DNA from: an uncultured Eubacteriales bacterium
GTDB lineage: Bacteria > Bacillota > Clostridia > Peptostreptococcales > Anaerovoracaceae
Direction: 5' to 3'
Assembly (NCBI GenBank): GCA_900540145.1
Contig: UQEW01000036.1
Coordinates: forward strand, 1-21,604
Length of the DNA stretch: 21,604 nucleotides
The notes beneath the pieces are model-generated. The model saw nothing but the letters and a program-made list of their open reading frames with translations. It ran no database searches and was not told where the DNA came from. Every line of letters starts with the position of its first letter. The first letter of the stretch is position 1. This document shows positions 1-6,773 of the stretch, one piece after another. The translations under genes and the position numbers were made by a program.

Positions 1-69
1 GCATGTGCTTTGGAATGACTTTTATGCATAAAAAAAATTGTGAAATTTCTTGTAATTTGCTGATAATCA

Positions 70-98
70 TTGATTTTTAAACATTTTTAGAGTATAAT
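70..98 (+). promoter_or_regulatory. sigma-A promoter of tdk
   Basis: A -35 box TTGATT (70-75) and a perfect -10 box TATAAT (93-98) are separated by 17 bases. Transcription would start near base 105, leaving a leader of about 20 nt that contains the AGGAGG ribosome site (115-120). This placement rules out the upstream in-frame ATG at 102 as the tdk start. The sequence 1-69 before it shows no gene. Confidence 0.8.
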
Positions 99-125
99 TA
101 TATGCATAAAAATCAGGAGGCAATT

Positions 126-710
126 ATGGCTCAGTTATATTACAGATACAGCACGATGAATGCAGGCAAATCCATCGAGCTTATAAAAGTCGCTTACAAT
201 TACGAAGAAAGAGGTAAAAATGTTCTTACACTGATTCCTTCCGTAGATGACAGATACGGAGTAGGGCTTATTACGTCCAGGATAGGAGTGCAGAGAGAAG
301 CTCTCGTGGTTAAAGACGACACAAATATATTGGAGATTTATTTAAGAGAAAATGAAAAGAGAAAAATAGATTGTGTACTTATAGATGAATGTCAGTTTCT
401 TAAAAAACATCACGTTCAGGAACTTGTGGAAATTGTTGACAGCTGTAATGTGCCGGTTTTGGCTTACGGGTTGAAAAATGATTTCAGAAATGAACTGTTT
501 GAAGGCTCTTATTACATGCTTATATATGCGGACAAAATCGAGGAGATAAAAACTATCTGCTGGTGCGGTCGCAAGGCTACGATGGTGGCAAGAGTTGTAG
601 ACGGTCAGTTTGTTAAGCAAGGAGAACAAGTAGTAATAGGGGGAAATGATATGTATGTTTCCCTTTGCAGAAAACATTACAATGACGGCAGACTTAGTGA
701 AAAAAAGTAG
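126..710 (+). CDS. tdk: thymidine kinase (type II, E. coli-like)
   Basis: Cytosolic enzyme that phosphorylates thymidine to dTMP with ATP in the pyrimidine salvage pathway. The 194-residue protein has a Walker A-type loop near residues 8-16 (YSTMNAGKS), the DECQF motif at 87-91 carrying the catalytic glutamate, and a C-terminal zinc/lasso region with CWC at 145-147 and C181/H184. Overall it closely resembles E. coli Tdk, including the MAQLY start and the GEQVVIGGN segment. I chose the ATG at 126 because AGGAGG lies 5 bases upstream and the in-frame ATG at 102 precedes the predicted transcription start. It is first in a possible three-gene unit with the dockerin and cohesin genes downstream (38-base gap), with which it has no obvious functional link. 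Confidence 0.93.
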   Translation: MAQLYYRYSTMNAGKSIELIKVAYNYEERGKNVLTLIPSVDDRYGVGLITSRIGVQREALVVKDDTNILEIYLRENEKRKIDCVLIDECQFLKKHHVQELVEIVDSCNVPVLAYGLKNDFRNELFEGSYYMLIYADKIEEIKTICWCGRKATMVARVVDGQFVKQGEQVVIGGNDMYVSLCRKHYNDGRLSEKK

Positions 711-748
711 TTTAGATAATTAACAAGACAAAAAGGAAGTAAACAAAA

Positions 749-2719
749 GTGGACATCTGCAAAAGAAAAGCTAATTTAATATTTATATTGCTTGTTTTGG
801 TCATCTTAGTATTTGCAGCAATGATAGCAGCAGACGACGCTTACGGAGCGACAACAGGAACGGTTAACGATAAGATCGGCCTTAATATGAGAACGGGACC
901 TGGTACAGAATACGCATTAATCACTGCATTGCCTTATGGTGAAACGTTTACCATAATTGAAACCACTTCTGATAAAAACGGTGACGACTGGTATAAAATA
1001 TCAGTAGGGGGACAAACAGGATACGTTATGGCCAAATTCGTTACTGTAGATGAAGAAGAGGACTATATATATGACGCTGATTTTGAAAAATATTTGACGT
1101 CGCAGGGATTTCCTGAAAGCTATAAAGACTATCTGAGAAAACTTCACGCTGCTCATCCCAATTGGGTTTTTAAAGCTCAAAAGACAGGACTTGACTGGAA
1201 CGATGTCATAAAAAAAGAGAGCGTTGTAGGAATCAATCTGATACATAAAAGTTATCCCGATTCGTGGAAATCCAAAGAATACGGGGCATATGACCCGGAT
1301 ACAGGCGAATATGTGATATTTGACAGCGGCGGTTATGTCGCTGCATCGGAAGCAATAATTAAATATTATATGGATCCGCGCAATTTCTTAAATGAAAGCG
1401 GTATATTCCAGTTTATGTCCCACGCTTACGATTCTTCTACTCAGACTAAGTCGGGACTTCAAACTTTGGTTGCAGGAACGTTTTTAGCCAACACCTTCCC
1501 TGAAAAGAGTTCTACATATCCAACTTATGCTGATGTGATTATGGATGCAGGCAAACAATCTAAAGCAAATCCTTATGTTCTTGCTTCTATGATAATAATG
1601 GAACAGGGAGCTAACGGCAGCGGCAACAGTATATCAGGAAAAGTCAGCGGATATGAGGGCTATTATAATTTCTTTAATATAAACGCATACGCTGCAAACG
1701 GAAGAGATGCTGTAGAAAACGGCCTTATTTATGCTAAAAACCAGGGATGGAGTACAAGAGTCAAATCCATAATAGAAGGTGCGTCGTTTTATGCAAAAGC
1801 ATATATAAATAACAATCAGAATACGCAGTATTTGAAAAAATTCAATGTTATGAACGGACTTTCAAGCGTTGCCACTCATCAGTATATGACCAATGTCAGA
1901 GGTGCGGCTGATGAGGCTTCGACTCTCAGGGCAGGGTATTCTTCTATATTGGATACTGCATTGACTTTTAATATTCCTGTTTATAACAATATGCCTGATA
2001 CGGCCTGCCCTCAGCCGGGAGCCGGTAATAACGACTATTTCCTTAAAACTCTGTCTGTGTCGGGATATAGCTTGACGCCTGCTTTTAATATGTACACGTC
2101 AGAATATGAACTGGTAGTACCGGCAGACACGTCGTATATAAATGTTTCGGCAACTGCCAGGGATTCCGGCGCCAAGGTTTCAGGTACAGGAAAGATAACG
2201 CTCACAGGAGATGTAACTAAGATTACCGTAACAGTCACCGCGTCAAGTGGAGAAACTAAAAAATATAATATAACTGTAGCAAGAGAGACATCTTCAACGG
2301 TTAAGCCTGAGAGTTCAAAATATAAAATAGGACAATATATTACAGGAGTCGATTTCAATACATCGGTATCAACTTTCAAATCAAATATAAGTGCTCCCAG
2401 CGGATACACGTTAAAAGTGACCGATTCTTCCGGAAAAGAAGTGACTTCCGGCACTATAGGCACAGGAATGAAAGTAGTACTTTATAAAGGAAGCACTTCT
2501 GCCAGCAGCATACCGGTGGCCATAAAAGGAGATACCAACGGAGACGGTAAAATTTCTTCTGTAGATATATTGATGACTCAGAGATATGTAATACAAACAT
2601 ACAGTCTTAGCGGTGCATATTTAAGCGGAGCTGATGTGAACGGAGATGGAAAGGTTTCATCAGTAGACATCCTGATGATGCAAAGACATGTTATAGGCAC
2701 ATATACCATAAAGAACTAA
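749..2719 (+). CDS. secreted SH3b-glucosaminidase protein with cadherin-like and dockerin domains
   Basis: Predicted secreted cell-wall hydrolase of 656 residues with a GTG start (AAGGAAG about 9 bases upstream). In order: signal peptide/hydrophobic core about 8-28, likely cut after the alanine near 34; bacterial SH3 domain 39-100 (wall binding); glucosaminidase-like (LytD/GH73-type) domain about 130-415 with probable catalytic E285 in MEQGANGSG; cadherin-like beta-sandwich 428-511; a module 524-592 of a kind I recall preceding dockerins in Clostridia; and a type I dockerin 594-651. The dockerin has two calcium loops, D595/N597/D599/D606 and D629/N631/D633/D640. The presumed cohesin-contact positions 10, 11, 17 and 18 are S, V, Q, R in both repeats. 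The dockerin should attach this enzyme to a cohesin, and the next gene encodes one 10 bases downstream. The fold of the catalytic domain is by motif only; amidase or lytic transglycosylase activity is less likely. Confidence 0.85.
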   Translation: MDICKRKANLIFILLVLVILVFAAMIAADDAYGATTGTVNDKIGLNMRTGPGTEYALITALPYGETFTIIETTSDKNGDDWYKISVGGQTGYVMAKFVTVDEEEDYIYDADFEKYLTSQGFPESYKDYLRKLHAAHPNWVFKAQKTGLDWNDVIKKESVVGINLIHKSYPDSWKSKEYGAYDPDTGEYVIFDSGGYVAASEAIIKYYMDPRNFLNESGIFQFMSHAYDSSTQTKSGLQTLVAGTFLANTFPEKSSTYPTYADVIMDAGKQSKANPYVLASMIIMEQGANGSGNSISGKVSGYEGYYNFFNINAYAANGRDAVENGLIYAKNQGWSTRVKSIIEGASFYAKAYINNNQNTQYLKKFNVMNGLSSVATHQYMTNVRGAADEASTLRAGYSSILDTALTFNIPVYNNMPDTACPQPGAGNNDYFLKTLSVSGYSLTPAFNMYTSEYELVVPADTSYINVSATARDSGAKVSGTGKITLTGDVTKITVTVTASSGETKKYNITVARETSSTVKPESSKYKIGQYITGVDFNTSVSTFKSNISAPSGYTLKVTDSSGKEVTSGTIGTGMKVVLYKGSTSASSIPVAIKGDTNGDGKISSVDILMTQRYVIQTYSLSGAYLSGADVNGDGKVSSVDILMMQRHVIGTYTIKN

Positions 2720-2729
2720 AGGGGACAAC

Positions 2730-3947
2730 ATGAAAAAAAGACCGGTCTTATTGACTTTAATCATATTAATCGCTACGATGCTCCTGAGCATGTCTGTTGC
2801 TTTCGGCGCATCGGCCAGCCTAAGCATTTCCGGCGGCGGAACTTATAATGTAGGCGATACTGTAAGGATTACCTTTACGCTGTCCGGAACAAATATAGCG
2901 CAAGCTAATGCACAGATAAGTTATGATTCGTCAGTACTCCAGTACACAGGCGGTTCAGGAGCCACACTGCCATCGTCGGCTTCAGGCGTATTAAGGGCGC
3001 AGATAGGAGACGGCAGCGCCCATTCATCCATGTCTGTAACGCTCAATTTTAAAGCGTTAAAGGCAGGAAGTTCATCTGTTAGCATTTCGCCTACCGATGT
3101 AATAGATTATGAATTTAATTCTATGAGCTGTTCAGCCAAAAGCACTACTGTAACGGTTAAAAATTCATCGTCTTCGGCATCAGGCAACGCCAACTTATCT
3201 TCACTGAGGATTTCCGCAGGGAGCCTGTCTCCTGCGTTTTCACCTAACACTACCAGTTATACGGTAAACGTAGGAAACAGCGTTACGACATGTACTATGA
3301 GCGTTTCGACAGCCGATTCTAACGCTACTTATACCATAAGCGGTTCTTCAAGCCTTTCGGTAGGACAAAATACGAGAAAGATTGTGGTCACTGCTCAAAA
3401 CGGCACTACAAAGACTTATACTATAAATATATACAGAGCAGCGGCTGACAGCGGCTCTGAAAATACTGACAGCGATGATGAAAATAAGGACGATGATAAG
3501 GAACAGCGCCCGGAAGAAATAAAAGTAACCGTGGGCGAAAAGGAATATATAGTTGTAGAAGACTTTGAAGGAAAAGATATACCTCAGGGATTTGCCATGA
3601 CAGTGGCTAAATTTGGAGATTATGAAATCCCCGTGTTTTCCGATAAAGACCTTAAATATACTCTTGCGCTTTTGAAAGATGGTGAAACAGGTGATGAGAG
3701 CTGGTTCTTCTACGATGAAGAAACCGATGAGTTTTCTGCCACCACAGCGCTTACTGCCGAAGAGATTATAGCTTATGAAGAAGCAGCTGACGATGGCAGC
3801 GTTCAAAATGATGAAAAGCAGGAAGGCGTTAAGACTGATACCATATTGTACATCGCTTTAGGAGTGACAGGAGCGGCATTGCTGGCTGTTATAATCGTTC
3901 TTCAAGTAAAGATAATCAGAAAACGAGAAAAACAAATAGAAGACTAG
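2730..3947 (+). CDS. membrane-anchored cohesin-domain surface protein
   Basis: Predicted surface docking protein of 405 residues with type I topology. In order: signal peptide about 1-27 (positive start, hydrophobic 7-26, cleavage near AFGA); cohesin-like beta-sandwich about 28-144 (typical opening with VGDTV at 41-45, and ISYDSSVL at 63-70); cadherin-like beta-sandwich 153-236; acidic Asp/Glu linker 239-258; a 262-345 region I do not recognise; transmembrane helix 371-393; and a short basic cytoplasmic tail ending KIIRKREKQIED. The gene follows the dockerin-glucosaminidase gene by 10 bases with a GGGG ribosome site, so the two are almost certainly co-transcribed. Its inferred role is to hold dockerin-bearing proteins, first of all its neighbour, on the outer face of the membrane. 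There is one cohesin only, and no sortase motif or SLH domain. The cohesin call is by fold pattern; a related carbohydrate-binding fold is the main alternative. Confidence 0.8.
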   Translation: MKKRPVLLTLIILIATMLLSMSVAFGASASLSISGGGTYNVGDTVRITFTLSGTNIAQANAQISYDSSVLQYTGGSGATLPSSASGVLRAQIGDGSAHSSMSVTLNFKALKAGSSSVSISPTDVIDYEFNSMSCSAKSTTVTVKNSSSSASGNANLSSLRISAGSLSPAFSPNTTSYTVNVGNSVTTCTMSVSTADSNATYTISGSSSLSVGQNTRKIVVTAQNGTTKTYTINIYRAAADSGSENTDSDDENKDDDKEQRPEEIKVTVGEKEYIVVEDFEGKDIPQGFAMTVAKFGDYEIPVFSDKDLKYTLALLKDGETGDESWFFYDEETDEFSATTALTAEEIIAYEEAADDGSVQNDEKQEGVKTDTILYIALGVTGAALLAVIIVLQVKIIRKREKQIED

Positions 3948-3977
3948 AATATCAAACGCTGTGTGAAGGATTTAAAT

Positions 3978-4029
3978 AAAGAGTGTACTTCAATAAGACC
4001 CAAAAGGGTCAAAGAGACACTCTTTTTTT
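3978..4029 (+). terminator. nested intrinsic terminator after the cohesin gene
   Basis: A perfect 9-bp outer stem (AAAGAGTGT 3978-3986 with ACACTCTTT 4017-4025) encloses a second 5-bp GACCC/GGGTC hairpin (3997-4010, AAAA loop). A run of seven T at 4023-4029 overlaps the outer stem. It ends the tdk-dockerin-cohesin unit. The opposite strand is also T-rich after the stem, so it may also serve the convergent radical SAM gene. Confidence 0.85.
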
Positions 4030-4044
4030 AATATGTATGATATG

Positions 4045-4968
4045 CTAGGCCTTTTTCCCTTGCCATGTATCGCGAAGATTAAGCTGTTCATTGATGCGAT
4101 TAAGAATAGTTCGCTTGTTGAAGCTCCAAGGCGGATTTATCAATATCGGTCTAGGCGCGTCACCGGTCAAGCGGTGTATTGTGATATTTGGAGGTATTAT
4201 TTCAAGGCACCTGACAACCATATCTACGTAAGAATCTATGGAATCAAAAGGCATGTAATCGCCGTGAGTTTTTTCCATGGCTGAGCCCTTTACGATATTG
4301 AGAAGATGGAGTTTTATGCCAAACAGCCCTGGAATTGCGGAAACGTATTTTACAGAGTCCAACATCATTTCTTCTGATTCACCGGGAAGACCTAAAATAA
4401 GATGGACTACAAACTTGATGTTTCGTTTGGAAAGTTGCGAAACAGCGTCATCGAAAAATTTTAGGTCATAGCATCGGTTGATACTGTCTGCTGTTTTTTG
4501 ATGGATAGTTTGAAGACCCAGCTCAAGCCATATGAAATTGTCTTTATTGATGTTTTCCAGTAAATTGAGGACGTCATCTGAAAGGCAGTCGGGGCGAGTG
4601 CCTATGACAAGACCTTCGATTTTAGGATTGGATAATATATTTTGATATTTTTCACATAAAATTTCACATGGGGCATATGTGTTGGTATGATTCTGAAAGT
4701 AAGCCAGATACTTGGCATCAGGCCATTTGTTGTGGTAAAGCTGTATTTGCTCATCTATGGAAGAAGCGAACTCTCCGGAGCCTGTATCAGAACAGAATGT
4801 GCAGCCGCCAAAACCTTTGCTGCCATCTCTGTTGGGACATGTAAATCCTCCGTCAATGGCCAATTTGATAGTTTTCTGGCCAAAATGATTTTTCAACCAT
4901 GTATTGGCTGAATAAAATCTTTGTCCCTCAAAATGAGCAGGTATTTTTTCATTAAAAAATTCTTTCAT
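4045..4968 (-). CDS. TIGR01212-type radical SAM protein (YtqA/YhcC-like)
   Basis: Predicted 4Fe-4S radical S-adenosylmethionine enzyme of 307 residues. The cluster-binding cysteines are C44, C56 and C59. They form the widely spaced C-x11-C-x2-C pattern typical of this family rather than the classic C-x3-C-x2-C. It continues with a TIM-barrel region containing GTRPDCLSDD (substrate/SAM-side segment), LELGLQTIH and LILGLPGESEEMM, and a C-terminal RLTGDAPRP segment, all characteristic of TIGR01212. The reaction is not something I can assign from sequence. The start ATG has an AAAGGA ribosome site 11 bases upstream. The gene is convergent with the cohesin gene (shared terminator region) and divergent from queH, another Fe-S enzyme, across a 108-base gap. 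Confidence 0.85.
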   Translation of the reverse strand: MKEFFNEKIPAHFEGQRFYSANTWLKNHFGQKTIKLAIDGGFTCPNRDGSKGFGGCTFCSDTGSGEFASSIDEQIQLYHNKWPDAKYLAYFQNHTNTYAPCEILCEKYQNILSNPKIEGLVIGTRPDCLSDDVLNLLENINKDNFIWLELGLQTIHQKTADSINRCYDLKFFDDAVSQLSKRNIKFVVHLILGLPGESEEMMLDSVKYVSAIPGLFGIKLHLLNIVKGSAMEKTHGDYMPFDSIDSYVDMVVRCLEIIPPNITIHRLTGDAPRPILINPPWSFNKRTILNRINEQLNLRDTWQGKKA

Positions 4969-4982
4969 ATCGGTTTAAATCC

Positions 4983-5011
4983 TTTAATTGAACACTTTAT
5001 TATGGTATAAT
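4983..5011 (+). promoter_or_regulatory. extended -10 promoter of the queH-rpe operon
   Basis: TATAAT at 5006-5011 is preceded by TGG, giving an extended -10 (TGnTATAAT) that compensates for the poor -35 at 4983-4988 (TTTAAT, 17-base spacer). This is the only convincing plus-strand promoter I see before the run of eleven codirectional genes. The leader from about 5018 to 5076 contains no recognisable preQ1 riboswitch. Confidence 0.65.
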
Positions 5012-5022
5012 GAACGCATATA

Positions 5023-5051
5023 ATCATAACAGATTTGTTTTTTTAACACAA
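5023..5051 (-). promoter_or_regulatory. possible promoter of the radical SAM gene
   Basis: On the minus strand, TTGTGT (5051-5046) and TATGAT (5028-5023) stand 17 bases apart, which fits a weak sigma-A promoter with a start near 5016. It would interleave with the divergent queH promoter. An alternative -10, CATAAT (5004-4999), lacks a good -35. Confidence 0.35.
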
Positions 5052-5076
5052 GCATGCAAAGGACTTAGGAAAGGAG

Positions 5077-5733
5077 ATGCAAATTTCAGTGAAGAAGACA
5101 CAGCCTCAGGGGCAGGTGATAGGAAGACAAGAATGTATGCAGCCGGCTGTGACGTCTCAGCCAAAGACGATTATCGAAAAAAATCGCTTATTGCTTCATT
5201 CTTGTTGCGGTCCATGCAGCACAGCATGCATTGAAAGGCTCATAACTGACTATAAAATAACTGTATTTTTTTACAATCCCAATATAACAGATATGGATGA
5301 GTATGAACTCCGAAAGGAGAATCAGATAAAATTTATTGATATATATAACCAAAAGGTAAATCATGAGGATCGTATAGAGTTTATTGAAGGAGAATATTTA
5401 CCTGAAGAATTCTATAGAGTGGCTGATGGTCTCTATGACGAGCCGGAAGGCGGAAAAAGATGCGTAGAGTGTTTCAAGCTCAGAATGGAAAGGACGGCAC
5501 AGGCGGCAGTAAAGACCGGAAATAACATTTTCGGTACGACCCTTACGGTCAGCCCTCATAAAAATTATAATCTCATATCCGCTATAGGCTGTGAGTTAGC
5601 TGAAAAATATAAATTAGAGTTTTTGGACATGGATTTCAAGAAAAAAGCAGGATTTCAGAGAAGCATTCAGATGTCCAAAGAATATGGTTTGTATAGGCAA
5701 AATTATTGCGGATGTGAGTTTTCTAAAAAATAA
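5077..5733 (+). CDS. queH: epoxyqueuosine reductase QueH
   Basis: Reduces epoxyqueuosine to queuosine in tRNA, the last step of queuosine synthesis, as the non-cobalamin alternative to QueG. Diagnostic features are LLLHSCCGPCS (C43, C44, C47) at the head of the conserved domain, the TLTVSPHKN segment, CVEC in the middle and YCGCEFSKK at the C-terminus. These supply the Fe-S ligands and redox cysteines of the family. The 36-residue Gln-rich stretch before the conserved domain is unusual. The start is uncertain: AAGGAG directly abuts the ATG at 5077 with no spacer. Alternatives are GTG at 5089 (12-base spacer) and ATG at 5137 (AGGAAG 10 bases upstream). It is first in the long plus-strand operon, 20 bases before asnA. 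Confidence 0.88.
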   Translation: MQISVKKTQPQGQVIGRQECMQPAVTSQPKTIIEKNRLLLHSCCGPCSTACIERLITDYKITVFFYNPNITDMDEYELRKENQIKFIDIYNQKVNHEDRIEFIEGEYLPEEFYRVADGLYDEPEGGKRCVECFKLRMERTAQAAVKTGNNIFGTTLTVSPHKNYNLISAIGCELAEKYKLEFLDMDFKKKAGFQRSIQMSKEYGLYRQNYCGCEFSKK

Positions 5734-5753
5734 AGACGAACGGAGGAAGTACA

Positions 5754-6764
5754 ATGTCACATTTAATCTTACCTGAAAACTATGACCCGATTATCGATTT
5801 GATGGAAAGCCAAAGGGCAATTAAGAAAATCAAAGATTATTTTCAACAGGAACTGGCTTATGGCCTTAATTTAAGAAGAGTTTCAGCCCCACTGTTTGTA
5901 AATCCTGCTACAGGGCTTAATGATAATTTAAACGGAGTAGAAAGAAGAGTAAATTTTACCCTTAAAGATATAAATGAATTAGAAGTGGAAGTCGTTCAGT
6001 CATTAGCCAAGTGGAAGAGGATGGCCCTGGGCAAATACGGTATACAGCCCGGACATGGCATATATACCGATATGAATGCCATAAGAAGAGATGAAGAACT
6101 GGATAATCTTCATTCCGTATACGTAGACCAGTGGGACTGGGAAAAAGTAATAACCAAAGAGCAGAGAACAGAAGAATATCTGAAAGAGACTGTAACCACC
6201 ATATACAATTCAGTAAAAAACCTGGGCGATTATGTCAACAGACTTTACAGAAACATACATACAGATCTGCCTAATGAGATTTTCTTCATAACTACACAGG
6301 AACTGGAAGATATGTATCCTGAACTTTCACCTAAAGAAAGAGAAGATGCTGTTACTAAAGAACACAAAGCCGTATTTATAATGAAGATAGGAGGCAGGTT
6401 GGCATCCGGGCAGAAACATGACGGACGCTCGCCTGATTACGATGATTGGGAACTCAATGGAGACATAATACTGTGGAATGATGTTCTAAACAGAGCTTTT
6501 GAAATTTCTTCAATGGGGATAAGAGTAGACGCTGATGCCATGGCAAGACAGTTAAAAGCCGAGAATTGTCAGGAACGGGCAGAGATGGAATTTCATAAAG
6601 CTATTCTTGAGAATAGACTTCCATATACCATAGGCGGAGGTATAGGACAAAGCAGATTGTGCATGATGTTCCTCAGAAAAGCTCATATAGGTGAAGTGCA
6701 GGTTTCCGTATGGCCGGATGAAATGATCAAACAATGCGAGGAACACAATATTCATCTTTTATAA
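5754..6764 (+). CDS. asnA: aspartate-ammonia ligase (asparagine synthetase A)
   Basis: Makes asparagine from aspartate, ammonia and ATP (AMP-forming), using free ammonia rather than glutamine. The protein has 336 residues, against about 330 for E. coli AsnA. It shows the class II tRNA-synthetase-like core: SQRAIKKIKDYF near 19-30, GIQPGHGIYTDMNAIRRDE at 96-114, DQWDWEKVI at 125-133, the KIGGRLASGQKHDGRSPDYDD region at 211-231, and the C-terminal GGGIGQSR motif 3 at 294-301. A GGAGGAAG ribosome site lies 4 bases from the ATG. It sits between queH and priA (9-base gap to priA), so it is probably co-transcribed with housekeeping genes. No T-box leader is visible in the 20-base gap before it. Confidence 0.95.
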   Translation: MSHLILPENYDPIIDLMESQRAIKKIKDYFQQELAYGLNLRRVSAPLFVNPATGLNDNLNGVERRVNFTLKDINELEVEVVQSLAKWKRMALGKYGIQPGHGIYTDMNAIRRDEELDNLHSVYVDQWDWEKVITKEQRTEEYLKETVTTIYNSVKNLGDYVNRLYRNIHTDLPNEIFFITTQELEDMYPELSPKEREDAVTKEHKAVFIMKIGGRLASGQKHDGRSPDYDDWELNGDIILWNDVLNRAFEISSMGIRVDADAMARQLKAENCQERAEMEFHKAILENRLPYTIGGGIGQSRLCMMFLRKAHIGEVQVSVWPDEMIKQCEEHNIHLL

Positions 6765-6773
6765 AGGTAAATT

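Noticed and set aside
102..125. In-frame ATG at 102 as the start of tdk
   Set aside because: It lies before the transcription start predicted from the 70-98 promoter, has no ribosome site, and the AGGAGG-spaced ATG at 126 gives the family-typical N-terminus.
4033..4284. Small plus-strand open frames within the radical SAM gene
   Set aside because: They are antisense to a gene with complete family motifs and lack ribosome sites.
5012..5076. Possible preQ1 riboswitch before queH
   Set aside because: I could not find the C-rich stem, the A-rich tail pairing or the other hallmarks of preQ1 aptamers. The T-run at 5038-5044 lacks a preceding GC stem.
5010..5234. Open frame of 74 codons overlapping the 5' end of queH
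   Set aside because: Its ATG overlaps the end of the -10 box and precedes the transcription start; it has no ribosome site, and another frame holds the conserved QueH motifs.
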